Assembly: GCA_963576565.1 (NCBI GenBank)
Contig: OY755047.1
Span: 7,348,931-7,412,930, forward strand
Direction of reading: 5' to 3'
Length of the DNA stretch: 64,000 nucleotides
Origin: Aspidapion aeneum
Taxonomy: Eukaryota > Arthropoda > Insecta > Coleoptera > Brentidae
Shown: positions 52,478 through 63,919 of the stretch, one piece after another
Layout of the letters: every line of letters starts with the position of its first letter
Position numbering within the stretch: the first letter of the stretch is position 1
Translations under genes and position numbers: made by a program
Notes under the pieces: generated by a model
The model's database searches: none
Told to the model about the DNA's origin: nothing
The model's input: the letters and a program-made list of their open reading frames with translations, nothing else

Positions 52478-53398
52478 TACTTCTCCCAATTCTTTTTACG
52501 GAATACCATTTTCGCGTATTTGGCTTTTTTTTATATGAAATTTTTTGTTATGATTTCACTTCTTTTTTGAAGGATTTAGATATTATTTAAGTTTTAAAGT
52601 AGTACATATAATATGTGGTTGTTCAAAACTTTATTAACTTTTTCCTATGGTTTTAATCAGCCTTCTAGAGCTCAGCTCTCTAGCGTTCCTGGAAGTGGAC
52701 AATGTTACTTTTACATAACTTTACATTTATAGGGGAGGGAAGTAAACTAAAATTTTTCCTATAGTTTTATCATAGTTCCTATCAGTCTTCCAAAGCTCAG
52801 CTCTCTAGCGTTTCTGTGAGTGGGCAATGTTACTTTTACATAACTTTACATTTGTATGGGAGAAAAACAAATTAAAATTTTTATAGGTTGTTAAGTTTTT
52901 TCCTATAGTTTTATTATATTTCCTATCAGTCTGCCAAAGCTCAGCGCTCTAGCGTTTCTGAAAATGTGCAATGTTACTTTTAAACAACTTTACATGTATA
53001 GGGGAGGGGAGTAAATTAGAATTTTGGAGTTTTTTGATTTCCTCCAAGGTATTGATCATAATTTCTATCACTGTGCCGAATTTCAGTTTTGTAGCATCTC
53101 TGGAAGTACAGTAGAATTTTGATGATCTATACATGAGTGAGTGAATCGTAATTTCGACGTTTTATGAAATTTTGTAACTACTTTACTACTGAATGGAAGT
53201 CCATGAAACTTGGAGGGGTTGCTAACTCTATGAAGATCTACGACTGTGCAAAATTTGAATTTTGTAGCTTATTCTGAAGTACAGTTTTAGATAGGTCAAA
53301 TATGGGCTGAAATGTTTCAAGAAAAGATGGTACAGCAGTTTCCGCGAACGTTGCAAGGCACTGCTGTGCCCCCAGATCACTTTAAATTTTAATTTATA

Positions 53399-53448
<50 letters not shown>

Positions 53449-54726
53449 CGGTTTTACAACGTTCTACGTCTTGCGATACCCAATCTCCACTCGTTTCTGT
53501 TTGCCCATAATTCATCATCTAGGCCTCTTATTCTTATTTCACTGTCTATTCCTTCTCTCCAGCTTTTCCTCGGCCTTCCTCGTTTTCTTCGGCCAGTTGG
53601 TTTCCATTGTAATATTTGTTTAGGTAGTCTTCCATCATCCATTCTTTGTACATGTCCGTACCACACCAGTTGTTTTGTTCTTATATCATCCACTTAAGTA
53701 CGTTCACCCACTGTCATAATTTCTCTTATTCTTTGATTTGTAACTTTTTCTCTTTTTGATTTCCCTGCTGCTCTTCTCCAATAGTCCATCTCCGTAGCGG
53801 AAAGCATTTTTTCTGTTCTATCTTTGATTGGCCATACTTCTGAGCCGTATGTAATAATACTTTTTACAATGGTGTTATATATAAGCTTTTTGTTATGTTT
53901 TGATATACTTTGGTCCCAAATTATTCCATTTAATAAAGTTATTGCTTTTCTTCCTTGTACGTTTCTATCTTTTATAGCTTTGTCTAGTGTTCCGTCAGCT
54001 GTAATTTTTAGACCTAAGTATTTATACTCATCACAGGACTGAATTCGCTGCCCAGTATTTAAGATTAGATCTTGTTTCATTCCACCAATACACATATACT
54101 CTGTCTTATTGATATTAACCTCTAGTCCCCACTTATTGTACTCTTCTATTAGTTTTCGTGTCATATATTCAAGGTCGTCATAATCCTGAGCCACCACTAT
54201 CTGATCATCGGCGAAACATAAAGTATACAAGGTGGTTTCATCCAACGGAATTCCCATGTTTTGGCATTTTTTCTTCCAGACTTTAAGGACTTGTTCCAAA
54301 TATATCTTGAAGAGCGTAGGCGAGACACAGCAACCTTGTTTAAGACCTTTATTTACTTGAAAGCCTTTAGTTAGTTTTGCTTTTATTTTAACTTTTGCCT
54401 TACTATTGCGGTATAACTCTTTGATGGACTTAATTAGCTGTACGCTTATGTTTGTCTTTTCCAACGCTTTCCAAAGTAGGTTTAGTGGTTTACTATCATA
54501 TGCCTTCTGCAAATCTACGTAAAGCAGATGCAGCTCTTGTCCGTATGCCATTTTCTTATCAATAACTTGGGTTATACAAAAGAGATGATCTGAAGTCGAT
54601 CTACCCGCTCTGAAACCGGCTTGTTCTTCTGTCTCCATATCTTTATATTCGCTCTCCACTTTATTTCTTATTATTTTGCCATATATTCTGCTTAGCGTAC
54701 TAGTTACAGATATACCTCTATAAATA
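53399..54726 (-). mobile_element. RTE-like LINE B1, copy 2, 5'-truncated, (TA)n tail
   Basis: Minus strand from about 54725 to the (TA)n at 53399-53444. A short direct repeat TTATAGTA at both edges (near 53393 and 54728) is a probable TSD. Nearly identical to copy 1 at 57520-59104. Confidence 0.88.
53454..54725 (-). pseudogene. LINE B1 reverse transcriptase, copy 2 (one nonsense codon)
   Basis: Blocks: YRGISVTSTLSRIYGKIIRN, EEQAGFRAGRSTSDHLF, LLYVDLQKAYDSK (motif A), KGLKQGCCVSPTLF, LCFADDQIVVAQDYDDLEYM (motif C), and the tail GRRKRGRPRKSWREGI. Both catalytic aspartate sites are present. A single change of TTA to TAA (at about 53694) stops the frame after GERT; the frame is otherwise open to the tail. 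Confidence 0.88.
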
Positions 54727-54740
54727 ATTATAGTAAACAT

Positions 54741-55136
54741 TCCATAAATAATTTTCGGTTTTTACGAAAACGGTAATTTAAAAATAATTATTAATTGTAA
54801 TAATGAAAAAATAAACAAAATATTTAATTATGCATATGTATTTGGAAGATGATAACTAGTAACGGATGTGTGGACAAAAAAAGTCGGATACATCATTATC
54901 ATCATCAGAGTGCTTTCCCTTGTTTCACACGTTAAGAAAACAAAATCACTTTTAATTTTCATTTACAGTAAACATTCTATACATAGTTTTCGGTTTTTAC
55001 GAAAATGCAGCATTACTGGAAAAGGAGCCATGCGCCATTATTTATATTTTGGAAAAATCAGAGTTAAAGTTAAGATTAAATTGTAAATCGTTTAAAAGAG
55101 AATCAAATTATGTTTTGATATACTCTGAATAGAGTA
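54741..55136. other. AT-rich spacer with a 38-bp direct repeat
   Basis: GTAAACATTC.ATA.ATA..TTTTCGGTTTTTACGAAAA occurs at about 54733 and 54968. GGAAAAGGAGCCATGCGCC near 55018 has an inverse near 56750. No gene. Confidence 0.45.
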
Positions 55137-56662
55137 CAGCGTGTCCCATTCTCGATGAGATTAAATGGCAAACTCGGTTATTATTAAAGATATCGATTTT
55201 CTGGTTGCACCTTACCGTGCTCTTTTTTGGAGCCCTTAAAAATGGTGTAATCAGATTTTTGCTATACCCCGTGGTTTCGCTAATACAGGGAATTTTTGAA
55301 AAAATTGCATTTTAATAAATTCCTTGTATCTCGCTTATTTTGCAAGATATGTTTATTCTGTAAAAACCTTTCTATGGCAACTTTTTTAGAGCAAAATAAT
55401 GACGTTGTCAATTTTTTTAAATATTGTTTAGTTTTTGAGATATGGTATTTATCATAAAAAAATTAAATACGGACCTGGATTTTTTTTATTACTACTTTGA
55501 TTGGTTCCATGCTGTTATTACCTTAAAATGATAAAACTTTAATATTTTTTTGATTTAAGGTTAAAAAGAACTATTTAATATTTGAAAAAAAAAATTATAG
55601 TCCGAACCTGGAAATTTCCAACGTAATTATAAATTAAAAATTGCAAGACACACTAGTTGAAGGATTTTTAGTCTATCTGTTTTGAAATGATAATTAAAAG
55701 ATTTATAAATAAAGTAAAAAACGTTAAAAAGTTACAAAAATAATATCATACTAATTATTTGATGATAGCACAGCAGGTCGTGAAATTTACAAAACAAAGG
55801 CGTGGAATTGACATTGTCATTTTACTTGTCATTTTTGTGAATGGCTTACAATTATTTTAAACTGGCTAGAAATCGACCATATCCAGATTTTGAAAAATGT
55901 GATATGTTTGACTGCTTCATTCAAGCAACAAAATCCCAATATTTAAATGGCAGAAATATTTTTAAAATGCGTTAAGAAAAATTACTCAAAAATGCCAACA
56001 ATGTCTTACACATAATGGTAATCAGAAAAATTAGTTATTTTTTATAATTTGTTTTTTTTTTATTTTTCGTAGACTTTGTTTCAAATAAATCTGTAAATTA
56101 ACGTAAAACCATTTTAATATGCTAAGTATCAAAACAGTTAAACTAAAAATTGTTTATCTCGCAATTTTTAATTTATATTTATGTTGAAAATATCCAGGTT
56201 CGGACTAATTTTTTTTTAAATATTAAATATTTTTTTTTATCTTAAAACAAAAAATTTTTAAATTTTTATTATTTTATGATAATACTAGCATGAAACCAAT
56301 CAAAATAGTAATAAAAAAAATCCAGGTCCGTATTTAATTTTTTTATGATAAATACCATATCTCAAAAACTAAACAATATTTTAAAAAGTTGACAACGTCA
56401 TTATTTTCTTCTAAAAAGGTTGCCATGAAAAGGTTTTTACAGAATAAAAATATCTCGCAAGATAAGCGAGATACAAGGGATTACTAAAAATACAATTTTT
56501 TCAAAAACTCCCTGTATTAGCGAAACTACGGGTTATAGCAAAAATCTGATTACGCCATTTTTAAGGGCTCAAAAAAAGAGCACGGTAAGGGCAATCAGAA
56601 AATCAATATCTTTAATAATAACCGAGTTTCCCATTTAATCCCATCGAAAATGGGACCCGCTG
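55137..56662. mobile_element. palindromic TA-insertion element, copy 2
   Basis: 1,526 bp, CAGCGTGTCCC ... GGGACCCGCTG, with TA at 55135-55136 and 56663-56664. Central segment in the opposite orientation to copies 1 and 3. Confidence 0.88.
55841..56033 (+). pseudogene. conserved small ORF, copy 2 (frameshifted)
   Basis: MAYNYFKLARNRPYPDFEKC ... NGRNIF, then a 4-bp deletion relative to the other copies (TTTTTAAAATGCG instead of TTTTTATGCAAAATGCG) breaks the frame before ITQKCQQC. Confidence 0.5.
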
Positions 56663-56899
56663 TACTCCTAATTAATTATACCCTTAAAAATGTTGGCAGA
56701 ATTTTGGTTTTTTTTATTGAAGGCGCTTGGCACTTATAATGCAAAATTTAGGTTTTGGCGCTTGGCTCCTTTTCCAGTAACGCTCTCCAATTATAAACTA
56801 GTTTTGTAAAAATTGATTTTAAAAATAAAATATTCAATTTTGATCTGTTATTTTATAGCTAAAATCTTTCTTTTTGTTGACCATGTTAATGTTTATTTT
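56663..56899. other. spacer, nothing recognised
   Basis: AT-rich; contains TTGGCGCTTGGCTCCTTTTC, the inverse match of 55018. Confidence 0.35.
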
Positions 56900-57187
56900 T
56901 ACCTTTCCTAGCCCGCGTACCAATGCCTAAATGGAGAAGGGATTTTTTTCAACGAAACTTTTTTTTTCAGGTAACACCAAAAATGTGTTATTTGGGTGGA
57001 TTTTGACCTATCTTAGCAATATCGTCGTGATGTCTGTCTGTGTGTGTGTGTGTGTGTGTCTCCGTAACCTCCTAAACCGCTGAACCGATTTTTATAAAAT
57101 TGTCAGGTAACTCTAACACGCTGATAGCTTTTGGTCAAAATCAACGTGTAAACATTGTCAAAATCCATTAATGCTAATGATCCCTGT
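56900..57187 (-). mobile_element. repeat F fragment with (GT)n
   Basis: Starts TACCTTTCCTAGCCCGCG; holds (GT)9 at about 57040, AACCGCTGAACCGATTTTTA and TCCATTAATGCTAATGA, where LINE A begins. Confidence 0.65.
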
Positions 57188-57519
57188 CTCGACGCTGTGG
57201 ATACACAACGAATCCAAAAAGTCCAGAGATCCTGCCTTAGATATATTTATGGTTTAAGAAAATATGACAGGGTGACACATAAACTATAAGAAGCCAAATA
57301 GTTATCAATGAAACAAAGAAGAATATTGCACTCACTTTGTCTGTTTCATAAAATTATCCAGAATAAACAACCTCCTTATCTTTACAATAAAATCAAATTC
57401 AGGTCTGACAAATACTCCCTTGGATCAAGACTCCAAAATCACATAATAATGCCTGTTCATCGTACCACTTTTTTTGAAAGAAGTTTTAGATATAATATTT
57501 GTAAATTATATAATTCAGT

Positions 57520-59104
57520 AACTGAAGATAGAGCAGAATTCAAGAAAGACGCAAGAGACAATATAATTAGAACGATGGGATCTCCAGTACCCCTCACAAT
57601 CTCTGAGGTCAAAAACGTGTGCACAACCTTAAAAAGCGGTAAATCTGCCGGACCCGGAAATATCCCAGCCGAACTTATTAAATATGGCACTGAAGAACTG
57701 TTTTGGAGATTACGGAATATTTTCCAAAAATATTTAAATGGAACTGTAGTCCCAACTGAGTGGAAAACGTCATATATATCCACAATACACAAAAAAGGAA
57801 GGAAAGATATATGTGACAATTATAGAGGTATATCTGTGACTAGTACGTTAAGCAGAATATACGGTAAAATAATAAGAAATAAAGTAGAGAGCGAATATAA
57901 AGACATGGAGGCAGAAGAGCAAGCTGTTTTCAGGGCGGGTAGATCGACTTCAGATCATCTCTTTTGTATAACCCAAGTTATTGAAAAGAAAATGGCATAC
58001 GGACAAGAGCTGCATCTGCTTTACGTGGATTTGCAGAAGGCATATGATAGTATACCACTAAATCTACTTTGGAAAGCGTTGGAAAACACAAACATAAGCG
58101 TACAACTAATTAAGGCCATCAAAGAGTTATACCGCAATAGTAAGGCAAAAGTTAAAATAAAAGCAAAACTAACCAAAGGCTTTCAAGTAAATAAAGGTCT
58201 TAAACAAGGTTGCTGTATCTCGCCTACGCTCTTCAAGATATACTTGGAACAAGTTCTTAAAGTATGGAAGAGAAAATGCCAAAACATGGGAATTCCGTTG
58301 GACGAAACCACCTTGTATACTTTATGTTTCGCCGATGATCAGATAGTAGTGGCTCAGGATTATGACGACCTCGAATATATGACACGAAAACTAATAGAAG
58401 AGTACAATAAGTGGGGACTAGAGGTTAATCTCAATAAGACAGAGTATATGTGTATCGGTGGAATGAAACAGGATCTAATCTTAAATACCGGGCAGCGAAT
58501 TCACTCCTGTGATGAGTATAAATACTTAGGTCTAAAAATTACAGCTGACGGAACACTAGACAAAGCTATAAAAGATCGAAACGTACAAGGAAGAAAAGCA
58601 ATAACTTTATTAAATGGAATAATTTGGGACCAAAGTATATCAAAACATAACAAAAAGCTTATATATAACACCATTGTAAAAAGTATTATTACATACGGCT
58701 CAGAAGTATGGCCAATCAAGGATAGAACAGAAAAAATGCTTTCCGCTACGGAGATGGACTATTGGAGAAGAGCAGCAGGGAAATCAAAAAGAGAAAGAGT
58801 TACAAATCAAAGAATAAGAGAAATTATGACAGTGGGTGAACGTACTTTAGTGGATGATATAAGAACAAAACAACTGGTGTGGTACGGACATGTACAAAGA
58901 ATGAATGATGAAAGACTACCTAAACAAATACTACAATGGAAACCAACTGGCCGAAGAAAACGAGGACGGCCAAGGAGAAGCTGGAGAGAAGGAATAGACA
59001 ATGAAATAAGAATAAGAGGCCTAGATGATGAATTATGGGCAAACCGAAACGAGTGGAGATTGGGTATCGGAAGACGTAGAACGTTGTGAAACCGATAAAT
59101 ATAT
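57520..59104 (+). mobile_element. RTE-like LINE B1, copy 1, with 12-bp TSD
   Basis: Flanked by ATATAATTCAGT (57508-57519 and 59105-59116) inside the LINE A coding region. The 3' end is AACCGATAAATATATATA; the TA tail merges with the TSD. 5' truncated ahead of the RT domain. Confidence 0.92.
57522..59089 (+). CDS. LINE B1 reverse transcriptase, copy 1, open frame
   Basis: About 522 codons open to the stop at 59089. Order: pre-RT (LKSGKSAGPGNIPAELIKYG), RT fingers (NYRGISVTSTLSRIYGKI), motif A (LLYVDLQKAYDSIP), KGLKQGCCISPTLFKIY, motif C (LCFADDQIVVAQ), thumb, ATEMDYWRRAAGKSKRER, and basic tail GRRKRGRPRRSWREGI. The usual AGFRAGRS reads AVFRAGRS here, a change at a conserved glycine that may impair activity. 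The endonuclease is lost by truncation. The frame starting at 57308 includes 71 codons of LINE A by chance. Function: target-primed reverse transcription, if a full-length sister exists. Confidence 0.85.
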
Positions 59105-59629
59105 ATATAATTCAGTGCCAAAAAAAGCCAAATCACTTAAACCAGTACAATTTAAAAAGTTTCTGAAAAACCACCTTTTTAACACAAGCAACTAACAATT
59201 CTTTCTCACTTAGTTAAAGCTTTTGCCCTAACTATAACTTAATATAAGTACCCACCTGTAGCTCTTTACTATTTTTAATTTTACTATTTATAGACCCCCT
59301 GATCCACAATGTGTATGAAAACCTATTTCTACAAATATCTATACTATAAGTTTGTTGTATAAAATGTTCTGTCTCTAAATGTTTAAGAAAAATAATTTTA
59401 GACTTTTTCTTTTTTCTAGTTCCGCTTTGTTCAAAAAGTTATTAAATAAAAATCTACCAGGGGTTAAACTTAGATCAATTATGTAATTGTTTTTAACTCC
59501 TTTTTGCAACTGCTTATATGCTAATTTAAACTTTGTAAACCGCTATTTATTTTTGTTGCAAATAAAGATATTATTTATTTATTTATTTATTTATCTAATG
59601 ACAATTTAAATTATTGATCCAAACGTAGT

Positions 59630-59888
59630 CTACTGTATTCCTAAAACCGCATATTGATGCGATGCTCCGTTAAAAATTTAGCATTTTTTAAAGTTTTTAA
59701 TTGTCAAAAAACTGTCCTAGCATTAATAGAATTTGACCAAAGATCTAATCAGCTCGTAAGAGTGTCGAACACTATTTTACCAGAAAATTTTATGAAAATC
59801 GGTTCAGCGGTTTAGGAGCTATCGTGTTACGGATAGAAATAATATATACACACACACAAACAGACAGACTTCACGACGATATTGCTAG
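59630..59888 (+). mobile_element. repeat F fragment
   Basis: ACCGCATATTGATGCGATGC and AAAATCGGTTCAGCGGTTTA, truncated at CACGACGATATTGCTAG by the palindromic element. Confidence 0.65.
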
Positions 59889-61312
59889 TACCGTGCTCTT
59901 TTTTTGAGCCCTTAAAAATGGCGTAATCAGATTTTTGCTATACCCCGTAGTTTCGCTAATTCAGGGAGTTTTTGAAAAAATTGTATTTTTAATAAACCCT
60001 TGTATCTCGCTTATTTTGCGAGATACTTTTATTCTGTAAAAACATTTTTATGGCAACTTTTTTAGAAGAAAATAATGACGTTGTCAATTTTTTTAAATAT
60101 TGTTTAGTTTTTGAGATATGGTATTTATCATAAAAAAATTAAATACGGACCTGGATTTTTTTTATTACTTTTTTAATTGGTTTCATGCTAGTATTATCAT
60201 AAAATAATAAAAATTTAAAAAAATTTTGTTTTAAGGTAAAAAAAAAATATTTAATATTTAAAAAAAAAATTAGTCCGAACCTGGATATTTCCAACATAAA
60301 TATAAACTAAAAATTGCTAGTTAAACAATTTTTAGTTTAACTGTTTTGATACTTAGCATATTAAAATGGTTTTACGTTAATTTACAGATTTATTTGAAAC
60401 AAAGTCTACAAAAAATACAAAAAAAAAACAAATTATAAAAAATAACTAATTTTTCTGATTACCATTATGTGTAAGACATTGTTGGCATTTTTGAGTAATT
60501 TTTCTTAACGCATTTTGCATAAAAATATTTCTGCCATTTAAATATTGGGATTTTGTTGCTTGAATGAAGCAGTCAAACATATCACATTTTTCCAAATCTG
60601 GATATGGTCGATTTCTAGCCAGTTTAAAATAATTGTAAGCCATTCACAAAAATGACAAGTAAAATGACAATGTCAATTCCACGCTTTAGTTTTGTAAATT
60701 TCACGACCTGCTGTGCTACCATCAAATAATTAGTATGATATTATTTTTGTAACTTTTTAACGATTTTTACTTTATTTATAAATCTTTTAATTATCATTTC
60801 AAAACAGATAAACTAAAAATCGTTCAACTAGTGTGTTTTGCAATTTTTAATTTATAATTACGGTAGAAATTTCCAGGTTCGGACTATAATTTTTTTTTTC
60901 AAATATTAAATAGTTTTTTTTTACCTTAAATCAAAAAAATATTAAAGTTTTATCATTTTAAGGTAATAATAGCATGGAACCAATGAAAGTAGTAATAAAA
61001 AAAATCCAGGTTCGTATTTAATTTTTTTATGTTAAATACCATATCTCAAAAACTAAACAATATTTTAAAAAATTGACAACGTCATTATTTTGCTCTAAAA
61101 AAGTTGCAAAATAAGCGAGATACAAGGAATTAATTAAAATGCAATTTTTTCAAAAACTCCCTGTATTAGCGAAACCACAGGGTATAGGAAAAATCTGATT
61201 ACACCATTTTAAAGGGCTCCAAAAAAGAGCACGGTAATGTGCAATCAGAAAATCGATATCTTTAATAATAACCGAGTTTCCCATTTAATCCCATCGAAAA
61301 TGGGACACGCTG
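59889..61312. mobile_element. palindromic TA element, copy 3 (left end missing)
   Basis: Starts inside the left arm (TACCGTGCTCTTTTTTTGAG) and runs to the complete right terminus GGGACACGCTG followed by TA. About 100 bp of the left arm are absent. Confidence 0.85.
60446..60643 (-). CDS. conserved 65-codon ORF in palindromic element, copy 3
   Basis: Same product as 51580-51777 (MAYNYFKLARNRPYPDLEKC), with F to L at residue 17 and two changes near the C-terminus. Confidence 0.5.
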   Translation of the reverse strand: MAYNYFKLARNRPYPDLEKCDMFDCFIQATKSQYLNGRNIFMQNALRKITQKCQQCLTHNGNQKN

Positions 61313-62555
61313 TACATCCAAGCAACACATTCTTGGCGTTTTCAAAAAAAAAAATTTTCGTCCAAAAGAAATACCTTTTCTAGCCATTGCTACGCGGGCC
61401 AGGAAAGTGAAAATGAGAGAAAATATTATTATTATTATTAAAAATAAGTTTTTAATCTCTTAGCATACTTTATTTTCAGGCCCTTGTGTTTAAAAGTAAG
61501 TGTTTAATCTCTAGGGACTAAGACTTGTAAAACTAGGTGACCTCTTTAGTATCTAAAGGCCATAATAGTGCATTATAAACCTATGGAATCAATCATTTGA
61601 TACTTTTAATCCCGTAGCGAAAAGTTTATAGACCGAGCGACAGGAGGGTGCAAGTCGCTAAGGGATTAAAATAATTTTTATTAACGTGGTTTATATATAC
61701 TATTTTATGCACTTTAGTATAGAAGGGGACTAGATACCAAGGGATAAAAGTGGCACTTTTTATCCCCAAGCGAAAAGTTTCTAAAATTCTTCGAGGGATA
61801 AAAATACAATTTTATCACGAGGTTTATACGATATTTTTCGCATTTTATCCCCATGTCACTTTTTTCCCCGATTTTTGTTTATTTCTCACTTTTTATCCCT
61901 GAAATAAAAAGTGACACCTTTATACCTAAAAATCGGGATTAAAAGTGAACTTTATATCCCAAAAGTGCGAACTTTATATCCCAATAGTGGCTAAAGAAGG
62001 TATTGTTTTCGACAAAAAAATTTTTTTCAGACAATGCCGAAAATTTATTTTTTATACGACTGTCTTGTAAAAGGGGCTTTTGCGCATGGAGAACACGATC
62101 TGAAAATGGCATTTTGCGCACGCTGTGTGCAAAACGTTTTGCACACGCTTATGTCATTTTTGCGCACGCCTATGTCATTTCTGCATACGGGTCTCCCGTC
62201 ATTGTAATTTTTGTTGTTGTCACCCATCAATATAAGTTTGGCTTAGTTCCGTAGCAACCGTCACTGCTCGTATGTTTTGTTGATTAGATACGTCAAAAAA
62301 TTGTTGAATTTTTAAAGTTTTGTTGTAAAAATGTGGGAAATAAAAACAAGTTAAATTAAAATTTGATTTTTCTTTCTTTATTAGCAGTCGTATAAAAAAT
62401 ATTGTAAAAAACTCGTTTGAAAACCTCTTTGCACACTCCCTCGACTTGTAGACCTCGCCTTCGGCTCGGTCTACCACACTGTCTCGATCGTGTGCAAAGG
62501 GTCGTTTTCAAACCTTGTTGTTTAAATAACTATTTTGGGTGTATTTTGACCTATC
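61313..62555. repeat. hairpin-rich non-coding stretch
   Basis: Contains a repeat F end (61375-61405), TTTTATCCC words with the near-palindrome GGGATAAAAGTG/CACTTTTTATCCC (61741-61767), the perfect 22-bp palindrome 62125-62146 built of GTGTGCAAAAC and its inverse, and an inverted pair GTTTGAAAACC..CTTTGCACAC / GTGTGCAAAGGG..GTTTTCAAACC (62415-62515). No gene supported. Confidence 0.55.
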
Positions 62556-62562
62556 CTATCAA

Positions 62563-62709
62563 CAGTAGCGCACCCAGGAATATGTCTTGGGGGGGGGCCC
62601 GAGGCCTCATGATGTCGTATTTCATGCTATTTTTTGTGTTTATTCATGAAATATGTGAAAAATATATACAAAAATCTTAGGCTTGGGCCCCCCCCTGGGT
62701 GCGCCCATG
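62563..62709. mobile_element. hAT-like MITE (147 bp)
   Basis: Ends CAGTAGCGCACCC and, reverse complemented, CATGGGCGCACCC; GGGGGGGGGCCCGAGG and GGGCCCCCCCC lie inside. Flanked by CTATCAA (62556-62562 and 62710-62716) within repeat F. Confidence 0.75.
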
Positions 62710-62716
62710 CTATCAA

Positions 62717-63125
62717 TATCGTCGGGATGTCTGTCTGTGTGTGTGTGTATTCTTTTTCTGTCCGTAACACGATAGCTCCTAAACCGCTAAACCGATTTTC
62801 ATAAAATTTTCAGGTAAAATAACGTTCGACACTCTAACGAGCTGATTAGTTTTTGGTCAAAATCCATTAATGCTAATGACAGTTTTTTGACAATCAAAAA
62901 GTTTTAAAAATGTTAACTTTTAACGAAGCATCGCATCAACATGCGGTTTTCGGAATATAGTAGACTATATTTTGCTCAATAATTTTTGTTATAACCAAAA
63001 ACTTCGTAGGAGCATTAGTTTTCGAGATATTTATAAAAAAGTGATTTCAAGGCTGATTATTGTAGCTTCGGGTTTATGTTCGAAGGTAGCTTCACTTGTG
63101 CTAATAGGCTAGCTAGGAAGGTATC
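62717..63125 (-). mobile_element. repeat F, copy with complete GCTAGGAAGGTA end
   Basis: AACCGCTAAACCGATTTTCA, TCCATTAATGCTAATGACAG, ACATGCGGTTTTCGGAATAT, ending GCTAGCTAGGAAGGTATCAG. Continues 62520-62562 on the other side of the hAT-like MITE. Confidence 0.7.
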
Positions 63126-63582
63126 AGATCCGTCATGGATCCATTTATTTTTTCAAGGAATGCATGTATTATTTTATTCTTTAAAGTGCATACAAAATAT
63201 AAATAAAAAAAATACTTACCGTGTCCCCAAAACTTGCATCCTTTAAAAACTCTATATGAATCATATCTTATTTCTAGGTTTTTAAAAATGAATTAAAAAA
63301 AGGGTTAGTAACCAAAACAAAAAAAATCTAAATAAGTTTTTAAGAACCAAAAAAACTTAAACAAATATATTTTCTAAAATTTTCAATTTTTTTCCAAATT
63401 TTTTTAAGTACCAAAACGGTACCAGAGGTGTTAACTAAAATGGCACTTAACTCGCGGTAGTTCTAAACGAAACTGACTGTACTGCAGTGAAAGTCCTTTC
63501 TTCGTCAAAATTAAGAGAAGATGAATAAAAGTGTGTCAAAATCTTAAAAATCTTCGTTAATTTCTTCTTTTTCTTATCGCAG

Positions 63583-63721
63583 GAATTCAACACATTACAC
63601 CGGAAAACGAAGACGAAAGATAGCATTTCACCAACATTGTGAAAGAGATGGATATATTCCGGAACAATTCCAATCCAGAAGTAAACACGAGTGGGTACCA
63701 CCTATACGTATTGAATTATAG
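63583..63721 (+). CDS. terminal coding exon of an unidentified host gene (candidate)
   Basis: Acceptor TTTCTTCTTTTTCTTATCGCAG ends at 63582. One base completes a codon; then 45 codons run NSTHYTGKRRRKIAFHQHCE, RDGYIPEQFQSRSKHEWVPP and end IRIEL with TAG at 63719-63721. The mixed, non-AT-biased residue usage is unlike surrounding noise. AATAAA at 63806 and 63912 could end the transcript. No family recognised and no upstream exon found in the window. Confidence 0.45.
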
Positions 63722-63805
63722 AAGAAATGGTACTGTTTATGTGTTGGTATAAGTTTACTTGGATCTTGAACTTGACTTAAGTAAGAATAAGATGGATTAA
63801 AATTA

Positions 63806-63811
63806 AATAAA
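63806..63811 (+). terminator. AATAAA polyadenylation signal (candidate)
   Basis: 85 bp after the stop of the 63583-63721 exon; a second AATAAA is at 63912-63917. Confidence 0.35.
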
Positions 63812-63919
63812 TGTACTTTCTTTCGCCTGAGGCTATCAGGGTGCGTTACTTTGAATTCTTTCTCAATTTGAGAGTACTATCGGGTATTTGTGCTGTTTGA
63901 GTCGTCCTGAGAATAAAGA

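Larger units (their letters stand above)
50876..53377 (+). mobile_element. element E, copy 5, split by the palindromic TA element
   Basis: 50876-50955 is part of the foldback; 52478-53377 holds the rest of the arm, three minisatellite units and the tail GGCACTGCTGTGCCCCCAGA. Confidence 0.8.
57188..59595 (+). mobile_element. LINE A 3' end, split by LINE B1 copy 1
   Basis: 57188-57519 encodes RIQKVQRSCLRYIYGLRKYD, then MKQRRILHSLCLFHKIIQNK and HRTTFFERSFRYNICKLYNS. The protein resumes at 59105 with YNSVPKKAKSLKPVQFKKFL and a stop. A 3' UTR with AATAAA (59561) and a (TTTA)n tail (59571-59595) follow. CTAATGA at 57181-57187 and 59596-59602 is a probable TSD. The clade (Jockey/CR1-like) is uncertain. 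Confidence 0.75.

Noticed and set aside
57308..59089. A single 593-residue protein
   Set aside because: LINE A codons plus LINE B1 codons, separated by a target-site duplication.
63447..63701. Minus-strand ORF starting MVPTRVYFWIG
   Set aside because: Antisense of the better supported plus-strand terminal exon; no splice or family support.
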